Source of the DNA: Gnetum montanum
Lineage: Eukaryota > Streptophyta > Gnetopsida > Gnetales > Gnetaceae
Length of the DNA stretch: 64,000 nt
Assembly: GCA_015680685.1 (NCBI GenBank)
Contig: MNCI01000625.1
Span: 172,313 to 236,312 of the forward strand
Direction of reading: 5' to 3'
Shown: piece after piece, positions 12,086 through 23,689 of the stretch
How the letters are laid out: every line of letters begins with the position of its first letter
Numbering within the stretch: position 1 is the stretch's first letter
Notes under the pieces: model-generated
Database searches by the model: none
Seen by the model: the letters and a program-made list of their open reading frames with translations, nothing else
What the model was told of the DNA's origin: nothing
Program-made: the position numbers and the translations under genes

Positions 12086-12889
12086 TTTTTCCCAGATGTT
12101 GCAGATCTGGACACTGTAGCTGCAGATCTAGATGCTGTAGCTATAGATCTGGCTCCAAATGTTGTAGATCTGGGGGCAGTACTTAGTCACGCTCCTCTTC
12201 AGGACACTGTACGCTACTGTACACACTCTGATTCTGCCTCTGATGCCGGTTGTCCACTACCCACCTTGCTTACGCTGCCACTATTGCCTAGTTTCCAATA
12301 CTCACGCTATAAAATGATGAAATGACTTTTACTTTTACTGGTCAAACCTTTTTAATCCCCCCCCCCCCCTTATTTTATTATATTTAACCATTACTTTTAT
12401 TGCCTTTACCACGTTGTTTTGATGCTAACCTCCTAGGTAAAATGCCCACACCTTAAAAGTAAAAAATTTAAAATAAAAAATAATATAATATAAAAATTAC
12501 AAAATAAAATAAAATATATACTTTTAATTACGCTGACCCCTTCCGGCAACACCAAACTGTAAAGGTTTCTAAAAATAAAGTAAATTACATAATGTTATTC
12601 TATGTTATTTTCATTACTTTGACCCCTTTTTTCTTTTATCAATGCCCAAACCTTAAACTTTAAAAATAAAAAAAATATAAAAATAAAATATAAAATAAAA
12701 ATTTTAAATTCTTGTACACACACATGGCCCGGTATGGCCTTAAACTACCACCCCAGCCCAGTACGACCTTAAACTGCCATACGTCCAGGCATGATGGTAA
12801 ACTACCCTTGGTATACCATTAGTTACATTTAAATTCAAAATCAATTCCTTAAGAAAAAAGCAAAGAAGAAGAAAACTCACCCTTGTTGA

Positions 12890-14035
12890 CATAGCTCCTA
12901 TTTCATTGGCAGGAGCAAATATAGGGATAACAAGCAACTCTTCATACCGTTGTCTATTAATGGACCACATGGAGCAATTAAACGAGAAATCAATCTAGAG
13001 TCCATTGATTTAGACTCCCCAACACACGATAATTTAGTGGCATCAACCCAAGAAACACTAGATTTCTTTAAAGGAATGACAAAATCTCTGGACCTAGAAG
13101 CTGATAACATCATCGAAGATCCCCTAGCCAAAGTCCCTGTAACTACGTCAAATGGCGAAGTTAAAATTTTAAAACTAAGTACTCTATTAAATCCACAACT
13201 TGCCAGTGACATAACTCGAGTGCTAAAAGACAACATGAAAGCATTCGCTTGGTCTTACATTGACATGCCTAGGCTCGACCCTTGAATAGTCTAGCATAAC
13301 ATTATACTTGATCCAAAACTAAAGCCAGTGAAACAAAAAGCATGCAAGGTCAAGCCTGAAGTAGTGTTGGCAGTTCGCAATGAGATCACGAAGCTTTATC
13401 AAGCTGGTTTCATCCGAGTTGTGGATTACACTGATTAGGTATCCAACATGGTTATAGTCCTAAAGAAGAACGGAAGCATTCGTCTATGCATTGACTTCCG
13501 AGACCTCAACATTGCAACCATAAAAGATGACTTCCTGCTACCTAGCATCGATCAACTTGTTGATTCAACCGCTGGGCATGCATTGTTATCCTTTATAGAT
13601 GGCTTTTCAGAATACAACCAGATTGGGATCAACCCCGAACATCAACTCAGGATAACCTTTATAATACCATGGGGTACATTTTGTTATACAATGATGTCAG
13701 TCAGTCTCAAGAACGTCAAGGCTACATATCAACGAGCGATGACATTCATCTTTAGTGATTACATGTTCAACTCACTCAATGATTATGTAGATGACATTGC
13801 AGTCAAATCAAAAACAACTGAGCAACATGTACAAGATCTAAACTTGGTACTGAAATGTTGTCTAAAATACGAGCTTAGACTCAACCCGAAGAAATGTGTC
13901 TACGGGGTTAAAACAGGCAAAATGCTTGGATTCGTTGTATCTAAGATAGGGATACGAGTAGATCCAAATAAGGTTAAATTAATAACAAATCTGAAAACAC
14001 CTAGCAACCTTACTAAACTTTGCGGTCTATAAGGT
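12890..14035 (+). pseudogene. E1 reverse transcriptase
   Basis: One frame from about 12890 to a TAA at about 14030, with stops at 13283 and 13437. Recognisable are the pre-RT segment MKAFAWSYIDMPRLDP, the substrate-side LCIDFRDLN, the FIDGFSEYNQI block, and the catalytic YVDDIAVKS near 13780-13810. The enzyme copies element RNA to DNA in the virus-like particle. Length and motif order fit Ty3 RT. TAG and TGA stops fall where CAG and CGA codons would be expected. Confidence 0.92.
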
Positions 14036-14999
14036 AGATTACAATTTATCAGATGTTTCATTGAAAAACTTATGGACAAGTTGAGGCCTATGCAGCACTT
14101 ATTACACAAGAATGTCCATTTTGAATGGACTCTACAGTGCCAAGGAGCCTTTGAGAACATCAAAACGGCACTAGCCCAACTACCGATAGTTCATCCACCA
14201 TAGAATAATAAACCATTTTACATCTACCTTGCAACATCTAAATCATTTATCACATCTATGCTTTGTTAGAAATGTGAGGATGGAACTAAAATCCCTGTTT
14301 ACTACTTGAGCCATGCATCAATAGCCTACGAACAACGTTACAATGATGTGGAGAGGTCATGCCTTGTCCTTATCTTTTCTTTAAAGAAGTGGCGACACTA
14401 TCTCTTCTGTAACCAAGTTAATATCATTTGTAGAGACAACATGCTCAGAGCTATCATGAACAACATATATGAATCAAGCAAGATAGCTAGATGGAAAGTG
14501 ATGATTACTGAATTTGACTTGCACTACATAGCTCAATCATCAGTTAACGGTCAAGCTATAGTCAATCAAATGAGCACATCACCGACGCAAGACCAAGCAA
14601 CGATCAACCCAGAGTTTCCCGATGAGAATGTAAACACAATAGACACAGTACCTAATAACTACAACGCCATCTTAAACTTTGATGGAGCATCGACCTCCCG
14701 AGGAGGAAGTGCTGCAGCAATCATCACATATCCCTCTAGGGAGATCCGACCCTTTGCTTATCATTTAAACTTTCCTTGTACTAACAATGTGGCAGAGTAC
14801 GAAGGTCTTCTTAGAGGCCTCATGGCAGCACTAACTTTAGAAACCACACAGCTCATAGTTAGAGGCGACTCATAGTTAGTCATCAATCAGGTCACAGANG
14901 CATCCGTTAGCATGACACACACCATGGAATGGTATGATGTCATAAAGGAGTACCTTCTACATGGTGAACCACCTCAACATCTAACGAATGCTTAGAAGG
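14036..14999 (+). pseudogene. E1 RNase H plus archaeal-type second RNase H
   Basis: Continues in the RT frame. The first RNase H is seen as YYLSHASIAYEQRYNDVERS and WRHYLFCNQVNIICRDN. It is followed at about 14660 by a second domain with LNFDGAS, NNVAEYEGLL and RGDS (14695-14875), giving the D, E, D acidic residues of the archaeal-type RNase H. A dual RNase H is diagnostic of the Tat lineage. Stops at 14204, 14267, 14873 and 14993. A single ambiguous base lies at 14899. Confidence 0.88.
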
Positions 15000-16167
15000 A
15001 TGCAGTGCGGAAACGCTCTCAGCAATATGCACTAGTAGCGGACACGTTATGCCATAGATCCTATGTAGGCATTTTGTTAGTGTGCGTTAGTAGCATCGAT
15101 GGCCAAACCATCGTGGAGCAAGTTCATGAAGGACTTTGCGGAGGGCACATAGCACCCAAGGTAATGGCAACCAAAATTAGGTGTTTAGGCTACTATTGGC
15201 CACACATGGAGTACGACTGCTTCTCCAAAGTCAAAACGTGCAGCATCTGTAAAAAACATGGTAATCTCATACATGTGCCCCCTAATGAGTGGCATACAAC
15301 TCAAATCACATGGCCTTTCCAGAAATGGGGATTAACATCATAGGACCAATAACTCCCCCATCTTTCGCAGGACATAGCTTCATTATAACTACAACGGAAT
15401 ATTTCACAAAATGGGTAGAAGCTACTCCTCTTAGGAAGACCACATCAAAACAAGTGTGCAACTTCATCCTTGAAAACATTGTGACTCATTTTGGCATTCC
15501 AATGACCATAATCATTGATAACGAGCCACAATTTAATAGTGTTGAAACCAAAACCTTTTGTGAGAGCCTAAGCATCAAACATTCATTTTCATCACCATAC
15601 TATCCTCAAAGCAACAGTCAAGTAGAATCCATGAATAAAATGGTCATCATGGTGCTCAAGAAAATGCTTAATCAAAGCAAAAGAAGATGGCACGAACAGT
15701 TAGTTTACGCGCTATGGGCATATTGAATGATGCACAGAATATCCATAGGTAAAACACCGTACAGTCTTGTTTATGGTTCAGAAGCTATTTTACCTTTGGA
15801 GTTGCAGGTACCTTCATTGTGGATCACACTCTCCAGACTCCTCAATGAAAGTCAAAACAATGACTCACACATTGTTGACCTTGATTTGGTGGAGGAGGAA
15901 CAAACATGCACACTGGATCAAATCGAGTGGTACTAGAAGCAACAACGACGACAACATCAACATGACATTCACAAGCGCCCGATCAAGGATGGTGACCTTG
16001 TTCTTAAGGCAGTTCGTGAACACATGGAAAAATTCTCGAACAACTGGGAAGGGCCTTACCTAGTCACCAAAGCATACCAAAATGGAGCATTCAAACTAAC
16101 TAATATGGATGGTAACGAACTTGCTCATCCAACAAATCACATGTATCTCAAGCCATTTTACGTCTGA
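15000..16167 (+). pseudogene. E1 integrase
   Basis: The zinc-binding HHCC region reads VHEGLCGGHIAPK to TCSICKKHG at about 15120-15260. A frameshift near 15330 moves the frame, then the catalytic core follows with INIIGPI, IIIDNEPQFNS and NSQVESMNK. The usual first catalytic aspartate (DIIGPI) is asparagine here. The C-terminal module contains GDLVLK, NWEGPYLV and LKPFYV before the stop at 16165-16167. Integrase inserts the DNA copy in the nucleus; this one would be inactive. Confidence 0.9.
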
Positions 16168-16185
16168 ACAAAGCCTAAGATATGC

Positions 16186-16400
16186 ATTCGTCCTGGCATC
16201 ATGACGATAAACTAATACCAAATATTCGTCCTGGCATCACGACGATAAACTAATACCACAGATTCGTCCTGGCATCACAACGATAAACTAATACCACAGA
16301 TTCGTCTTAGCATCACGATGGTAAACTAATACCACAGATTTGTCCTAAAATCATGATGATAAACTGATACCACAGAGTGGTCCTGGCATCATGACCTAAA
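16186..16400 (+). repeat. 38-bp tandem repeat just after E1 integrase
   Basis: ATTCGTCCTGGCATCACGAC followed by GATAAACTAATACCACAG repeats with a 38-bp period starting at 16186, 16224, 16262, 16300 and 16338, with a decayed unit after that. From 16400 to about 16640 related TAAACTA-containing units continue less regularly. A related TAAACTACC block also bounds the 4.4-kb spacer. Confidence 0.88.
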
Positions 16401-17751
16401 ATTGATACCATGGATCATCCGAAATGACAATAAACTACCACACTCTCATCTAACAGAGTCCACTAAGACTATAAACTAGCTCGCCTCTCCATAGTTTGCC
16501 ATGACTATATACTAGGATTGCATTGTCCACTACGACGCTAAACTAGTAACGTCCAATGGGTTATGACGTAAAACTAACCCACGACAGTTCACCAAAACTA
16601 TAAACTGGCAACTTCTTCACTGGCCTACAAATCTATTGTTGTAATCAAATGGCATGTCTTCATCAACCTGCTACATGAATTCATCACATGGACTCTGACA
16701 ACATTGCTGTTGCTCAATTTCATTTGTCTGTAGTTGCACACGGTGTCTCCATCCCATCGATTGCATCCATGTTTAAAGTGTTAAGCTAACTCATTCACTT
16801 GTGGTTTTCTTGTCTTCTTGGAGTTGTGTTTGTAGGATGACACCCAGAGGTGTTTGTACACAGATGCACTTCATCACGTCAATGAGGTACCACATTATTC
16901 TGATGTATGTAACTAGGTTAATCAAACCGTTCACAAGTACATTCCTAGTTCCCCAAATGCCCCTCATTCCCTAGCATGTTCTCTCTACCATGTTCAATTA
17001 CATTTCCCGAATACATCCCAGTCACCCCAAAACTCTAAACACATGGTTGCACACTATAACTCTCAAGGCAGTTGCAACACACAGCACAACACATGCAAAA
17101 AATACAAGCACACGAACATGATTATAACATTGAAAGAGAGCTCTATTCAAAAAAAGAACAAAATCAAATACTAAAATCCATCACAAGACCCTTGGCACTT
17201 CCCATACAAGCCCTAGGCAGGAAGGTACTTGTCTTGGAAGAAAATACTCGTGTCTCAAATAATCATGTTGAATCCCACTGCGTGGCTTTGGCTATTGGAC
17301 AACGGGTTCCCTTTGACACTTAACAAGGGTCCTATTTCTCCAAAGAATGCACCACCTCATCGCATGGCTTTGGTTGTGACAACGAATTCTCTTAAACAAG
17401 ATACAAGAGTCTCGTTCCTCCAAAGGACGCACATCCCATGCCTTGGTCCCAAGTCTGCTAGATACTGGCAATTGACAAGGACTAACATGATGTGTTCACA
17501 CAAGAGCATTCCTCTTCCCATAGTTAAAAAAAATCATCCCTTCATTAATCCCTAATGTCACAATTATAAACCTTCTCCTTATACATCCCAAAACCTCATT
17601 TCCCGATCCCATGTACTTCTGATCACGGTGCAATGACATCTGGCCAAGTCCCAAAGAACAATGCTTGATATCTAGTTGCTCGTGGTGTTTTGTACTTCTT
17701 TGTCAACACCTCTCAGGTAAATTCCTCTAGGCATCAACAAAGAGAGGCCAA
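16401..17751 (+). other. E1 3' untranslated region
   Basis: Decayed TAAACTA units to about 16640, then unique sequence. An 83-codon open frame at 17072-17323 is predicted helical but matches nothing known. The purine-rich AAAGAGAGGCCAA just before 17752 is the expected polypurine tract for plus-strand priming. Confidence 0.55.
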
Positions 17752-19644
17752 TGAAACACCACAAAATTTTGGCCTAGCACTTTTAGACAAGAATCGAGCT
17801 AAGTCATGCTGCTGCCCAACATGAGTACAACGTGACCAAACTTGAGAGCCTCCAAAATGGCATGAAATGACACAAAATTGAGTGAGCCATGGAGCAAGTA
17901 AGGTCCCCTAGGGGCCCATAGATGATTATAGTAAGTCTTGGCATCAAAAATCAAAAGTTTCAGCCTCAAAAAGTGCAAGTTTGGTCACACACACTTTGGT
18001 CACGCTGCCCAGCATATCACCAATGTGTGTACAGCATGACCAACTTTTGGAGCCTTAAAATCAAGTTTAAACAGCCGAAATCAAGCAAAAGGACACCCCA
18101 TGACCTTCACCAAGGCCCCTAGTAACTCCCAGTCTCTAGAAAATGAAAATTTTGGCCTCAAATGAGGTATTTTAAGTTGATGATGTCAAAGCTACATTTT
18201 CATACGCTACACAGCGTGACCAAACAAAAACAAGGAAAAACAAGCAATTTTAGGGAGCATGTTCAACATTCGGGCAATCCCCAAGGACCAACAGCACTCG
18301 TACATGTTCGCAGGCTTCAAAAATTTACGATTTGGGCTTCAAACGTGCCATTCAAGCTTGGTCACGCTGGGGCCACACTTTGGTCACGTTGCACAGTGTG
18401 ACCAAACTAAACAGGCCTAAAACAGAAACAAAACGAAGTCAAAATCAACACCCAAACCACGTTGGAGAATAGGCAGTAGTTAAGCATCAAAAAAGGGGAT
18501 CATCATCCAAAAATTAGCTCAAAATAAAGCACGAATACTTGGTTACGCTGGGATCACACTTTGGTCATGCTACACAGCATGACCATAGCGTGACCAACCA
18601 AAACATAGCCAAAATAGCCTCCAAACGAGCTCAAATTTGAAAAGCAGCATCCTCTGGACCTCAGGCATCCAAATCCACTCTTGGAATAGGCTTCAGAGAT
18701 CAAAAGTGGGCTCCAAATTCATCATTTTTGTTCCATACGCTAGATGATCACACACCAAATGCTGGACGCTGACACCAAGACGCCAGGACATGCTAGACCA
18801 CATTTTCAAAAGGCTAGAGACAAAATTCTTTATTGTAACAGAGCATTATTTTGTCAATTTTCTTTTATTATTCTTTGAGCATGCCAAGCTCTTACGCTGT
18901 GGATTGCACACTTACGCTGTGGATTGCACACGCCAGTGTAAGACTTGGTCATGCTAGATGTTGTACATTGTAACATTTCGTGCATCTGGTCAATGCACAC
19001 ACTTGTCACCCGATCCAAATTTTTCTCACCTGCAGTCACTGATCTTCTTCCAAATCCAAATCTCATGCCCAAAACCCTATAAATCTTCTATTTTTCCACT
19101 AGATCAAGGGTTGGTTCGAAAAAATTGAATCTGACACACTTAGGAGATCTAGGAATCAATCTCATACGTTGGGCTTCATATAGATTGGATGCTATACACC
19201 TACAATCCAAAACCTGCATCTTCCTAGCACCTGCTCTCATCCATTGGGGCTAAATGTCCGCCTTGCGACCAAACCACAATTGTGTTCTGACCGGTGCACA
19301 TTCTAATTGTTTATCAATACAAATAGCTTACATTATTGCCCAGATTCCTGAAGTTTGCATTATTTTTCCTATTCAAATTTTTCCTACTTTCATTATTTAA
19401 ATAGTTTACATCTATTTTCATTTGTTTACATTCAATTTTGCATTTCTTCACGTATAACCCAACGCATCGTAATTGCATACATTCGGTGAAGTCCTTGTTT
19501 GATTTGCGTGTGGACCATTCAAGGTACTCTACCTCCATTAATTTCCAGCTTGCCCTCGAGTGAAGGCAGGGTCTTACTGTTTCATCTGTAGATCTCTCAA
19601 TGTTCGTTCATTCCAACCTCTCACCGACGATTTCGAACGGTATA
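17752..19644 (+). mobile_element. E1 3' LTR
   Basis: Full-length partner of 1738-3615, starting TGAAACACCACAAAATTTTG and ending GGTATA, directly followed by GTCCT. The TATA box TATAAATC is at 19078-19085. The differences from the 5' LTR are mostly transitions plus small indels, including a duplicated 21-bp segment at about 18890-18932. Confidence 0.93.
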
Positions 19645-19649
19645 GTCCT

Positions 19650-21737
19650 TATAATGATTTTTGACTTTTTCAAATTTCAAGGCCTCATTTTTTCAAGCGT
19701 TAATTTCAATTGCAGACTCTTGTCACAAAGCCCAAACCTCCTCCATTGACAAATTTCGATTTTCAGCAGCCAACCTTCTTATGTCAGCGTTCACCCTGGC
19801 TAGCTCCTCCTACTGTTGGTGGATGAAATTTTTCATGTGTTCATTCTCTGCACCAACATTGCACAGGCCATGAACCTCCATGGTCAGCCACACATTCTCC
19901 TGACAAACCTCCACCAAGTCCTTTTCTAAGTAATATGCTCGAGCATCTACCGAGGACTTGTCAAAGATCACCGTCTCTCGCACATCCTCAATGACCTGAA
20001 GTTTAAGCTAAAGCTGATGAAAAGATTCATCTCTGGTGATTTTGCGATTGAGGATGGCTAGATCAACAAGCTGGCTCTTAATTAAGCTACCTCAGTTGCC
20101 AAGCGCTAACAAGAGACTTGAGTAGCTTCAAGTTGCCCTTACAAAATAAGGCTCTTACCCCTTGCCAAGAGCAGCTCTAACTGAGTTGCAGGAATGTTGT
20201 CCGAAAGGTCAAAGACATTTGGAAGTGGTTGCCTAATTCCCACCAGTTGGTCCAATAGCTCTTCATGTTGGGCTACGTCAATCTGGCTACACGAAGTTCC
20301 AGCAGACACCTATACATCTTGTAGTCCATGAATGTTTGGTACAGGTGCTACTGGTGCATTGAGAGCTGTAGCAATTATGTCAGCAACCACTTCGGTTGTA
20401 ACTTCCTATCCCTAGTGTTGCATCACCAGGACCATCACCTCCTCACCATCTTCCAAGCGTACCAAGAAGGTAGCAGCATTCCCTGAGATTTCAGGGAATA
20501 ACTAATTGGTTGATGTTGATACATCTTGGATGCTTGGATCTGTTCTGGTTGGAACTTGTGCTTGGGCGGTAGAGAATATCGAACCTGCCCTTTCAAGTAA
20601 GCTAACTGATTGAGCCACTTGCTCCAGGTGGCTCATGGCAGGGCGATAGACCAAAGGGTCTTCTCCTCCACCAGTCCCATCGGATTTCTCTTGCTGGCTC
20701 AAGAGCATTTCCTGGTTCTTGCGGATGTATTCTGCTGTGGTTTATGAGCCCGGCTACATTGTTTATGCAGGTGATGGAGGTGGTTGCTACTCCTCCTTTA
20801 TCTGTGTGATGGCAGGAGTTTTATCTTTCATCTTCTCCCACCACGAGGCACTTGGGGTGTGTCGGATTATATCGTTGGAATATCGTGCTATCCCTGCCCG
20901 TTTGCATAACTTTCGAATTAGGCAGGGAAAGGGGAGAGCTCGTCTTCCACATTTGTTCTTAGCGAACCTCTTTTCAATCTCTAGAAACAACAGCTATGGA
21001 AGACTCATGGGGAATTTCCCACTCAAGGCGGCACACGCACGAGCAGAGAAGGCTATGATTTTCAAGTGGTAAGATGCAATCTTTGAGTACACTCGCTTTG
21101 CTATGGTTAAGGAGCCAAATTCTTTGTGCTCTACCCCGTAGCACTATTTGGTCCATTGTGCCTTTACCTCTGGATTGGCCTACTTTGGAATTTCAACCAC
21201 ATCTGCCCTGATTTCGGGCAACCCCAAAGCCTACGCTATCACCTCTGAAGAGTAAGAGACGTAAATGTCTTTAATTCTTACTCTAGACCCTAGTTGTCAA
21301 TTCATCCAAAAGAGATAAGTTTCTCCTAAGTACCATTCACCGCTAGTTGTGATGATTGGCCACATCAGAGAGTTCTGCAGTTGGAGCCTCACGTCTTCTG
21401 GCGCATTCTCGAGGAATGGTCCAAAATTTAGCTCTTGAAGGACCTTTCGCTACATCTCGCACAGCGTGATAACATCAAGGCAGGCTTGGGTCAAGGTGAC
21501 CTCAAGCTGTGGTGCTACCCAGGGAGTCTCATCCCTAAGCGATTGCTCACCGGGAATCTCCTCTTTGGGAATCTGATGAACAGATTCCATGTCAAGTCTT
21601 TCATGGAAGGGCCTAGTTGCATGAGAGCCCTCCGCATGCTCTAGTGGTTGCACACCTTGTCCCCTTCCCATGCATGGGCACTTGTCCCTTAGTTGTGATA
21701 GTCCTTCGTCCCTTGGATGCCTCAGTTTGGGTGCCAT
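19650..21737 (-). pseudogene. E2 extra ORF, proximal part: 'putative plant transposon protein'-like
   Basis: On the minus strand this reads from MAPKLRHPRDEG at 21737. A globular region around VIAYALGLPEIRADVVEIP and RALPFPCLIRKLCKRAG resembles the plant transposon protein domain (PF20167 type, which typically has ...LGLP... and LPFP-LI--LC--AG). A long coiled-coil-like tail (LLDQLVGIRQPLPNVF onward) follows and was continuous with 919-1737 before E1 inserted. Several TAG and TGA stops break it. The position downstream of integrase is where env-like or extra ORFs sit in Athila and Tat elements; its role is unknown. Domain assignment is from memory of the motif. Confidence 0.6.
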
Positions 21738-23689
21738 CTATAATCAACATAACCGCCCGTTAGATCATTCATAAGTAGCTTAAGATGATCCATATATACC
21801 TTCTCAATTTGACCAAGTTATCTTGTTGGCATAGGCACATCGTTAAGTCTTCTGAAGCATTAATTTATGGGTTAGGGCCAAATTTTTCATAATTAACCAA
21901 TTAATTAACTAACCAATTAATTATAGTTAATTTCACAAATGCACCACCCCCCCCCCCCCCACGACTAAGAGCATACCTTCGGTTGCTTAAAAGGGCAAGG
22001 ATCAGTTGATGCGGACTCGTGATGAAATGTAGGTGCATTGGGAAAGGTTAGGCAGAAAAAATGACAAAAACTCCCCTCAATTTGGAGCCCAAATGATAAA
22101 ATTTTCAAAGCGCAGCAAGTGTATATATAGGGTTTAGGCACTGCATCGATGGGGCCCCATATACGCAGGGGTGTTGACCCGTTGACCAACCCAGAAAAAG
22201 CCCAAAATGAGAAATTTGAAACATCAAATTGGGGCAGTTGAAGTGCAGGAGAGGCCCAATCATGGCTGAGGACAAGAGGAAGGGAATAGAGTGCGAAAAA
22301 GAGACAAAATTGGAGAATGGGGCTCAAAAAGAACTCCACGAGGAATAAATCGAGCGATCAGACCCGAAAACTAGTCAACCACGAAACCAAAGGATGGGAG
22401 GCTTAACAAGCAGAACCAAGGAGATGCAAGTGGGTCCTCCCCATAGTAGGCCATAGCCTTAGTAGCCCCTGCATAGCCCCGACACCAGGGTCCGTGGGCC
22501 CCGGGGCCAAGAAATGGTGTTCGCCAGGTAAGACTCCTACCCAAGAGATCCTACCAAGGCATGGGAAACCCATGGATATCACGACACACCTTCATGACAT
22601 AAGACAAGCAGTGAGGTGAGGGACAGGGAGAACTGGGTGAGGAGAGAGAGATGAGAGAATGGTAGTCCAATCGTCAACTGCATGAAACCCCATGTGTAGA
22701 TGTGGTTAAGTGAGCCGATGGAACCGTTCTTGAGGTCAAACCCAAGACCATCCACATTCAGTGACATCGCAATAATAGACAAAGTCCTGACCATCCCCCA
22801 AGGAAGTAAGAACGTCCCCATAGAGAACCACCACTCCAAAAAATGTGAGGGGAAGGAAGTGGAATGGGACAAAGTTACAGGGGACCAAGGACATCCCATA
22901 ACTAGTGCAGTGGCCTATTAGAGGCGGTCTAAGGGGTGTGCTTTGAATCCTCATGTTTTCTTTTTTTGAATTTTTCAGTGAGGACCACACCATGCAAGGT
23001 CGAATTGCCCAGAAGCTTCCGTGGAGAGAAGGACGTGGAGGAGTAGGAAATCCGTAAGGACATACCATTAACCTCAGAGGGTAGAACAGAGCAATGAATA
23101 TTGCATTTCCCTTGAAGTCACACTTGATTCAAACCATTGGGTCATCCCCAAGTCTGGGAACCACACAAGTTACACATGAATTAAAATGTTGTTAAGGGAA
23201 GGGGTTGCATGTTCTCAATAGAAGGAAAACCATGGAGTGGGTGAATGGGTGGATGACATGAACTCATTGCTGATTTTATGAGCGGAAAGTAGACGTAAAG
23301 TCCAAAAAGAACCATGCGAGGGTAGAAACTAGACAACTAGGTGGACAAGTGTACATTACCCATCGCAACGAAAACCATCCACGCTAGACATCTGAAGACA
23401 ACAAGACAACATATTAGCAATTACACGAAAAAATAAAACATTCACAAAGAAATGAAAAATAAGTAAAAAAAGGAAAAATGTACAAAGAATTTGCAAACAT
23501 ATAAATGACGGTGAAAAACAAAAAAGTGTAAAATAAAAATGACAACACGACGAGGGGTGTAGTGGAATGGATCAGCAGGGAGGACGGTCTCCCCCACGAC
23601 TGGATGGGAAGAAGGAGACATGAAAAATGGAGCATGGCTGACCTGGTGATGACGAGGTGGTGGCACTGGTTGAGTGGGGTTTGTGGAAA
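21738..23689 (-). other. E2 spacer between integrase and extra ORF
   Basis: No coding region is recognised. It has a run of 15 C at 21946-21960, TTAATTAA-rich sequence at 21890-21935, and TATATATA at 22122-22129, which on the minus strand lies about 390 bases upstream of the extra ORF start and could be a promoter. A T-rich tract (minus strand) at 23440-23560 follows integrase. Scattered short ORFs here look like chance. Confidence 0.5.

Larger units (their letters stand above)
8492..12889 (+). other. E1 4.4-kb non-coding block between protease and RT
   Basis: This block separates protease from RT, which are normally contiguous. Both ends carry a TAAACTACC-containing repeat (8490-8560 and 12733-12810). 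The middle holds two CACGCTG motif arrays, an antisense mitochondrial atp1 fragment, AT-rich stretches (8850-9100, 12420-12720) and a run of 13 C at 12357-12369. A short repeated word near GATGTTGCAGATCTGG occurs at 12095-12175. Ogre-type Tat elements have an intron at this place, so an intron is the leading idea; no clear splice donor is visible. Confidence 0.6.
1738..19644 (+). mobile_element. E1: giant Tat-lineage Ty3 retrotransposon
   Basis: A complete but decayed element of about 17.9 kb. The LTRs are 1738-3615 and 17752-19644. The 5-bp target duplication GTCCT is perfect (1733-1737 and 19645-19649). Internal order: primer site, leader, gag, protease, a 4.4-kb non-coding block, RT, RNase H, a second archaeal-type RNase H, integrase, a 38-bp tandem repeat, 3' untranslated region. 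The second RNase H is the established hallmark of the Tat lineage. A separation of protease from RT recalls Ogre elements, which carry an intron there. Stops and frameshifts in gag, protease and integrase mean it is not autonomous now. It inserted into the extra ORF of E2, so it is younger than E2. Confidence 0.93.

Noticed and set aside
12357-12369. Poly-C runs here and at 21946-21960 as functional G-quadruplex sites
   Set aside because: Single homopolymers in decayed spacer; without several G tracts or conservation no role can be argued.
13900-14163. Minus-strand 87-codon ORF
   Set aside because: It is the antisense shadow of the E1 RT.
16186-16400. Regular 38-bp repeats that might suggest a CRISPR-like array
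   Set aside because: Units are directly tandem with no variable spacers, and the context is a plant retrotransposon 3' region.
22579-23068. Overlapping minus-strand ORFs with tryptophan- and serine-rich translations
   Set aside because: They lie in the E2 spacer, overlap each other in different frames and show no domain or codon pattern.
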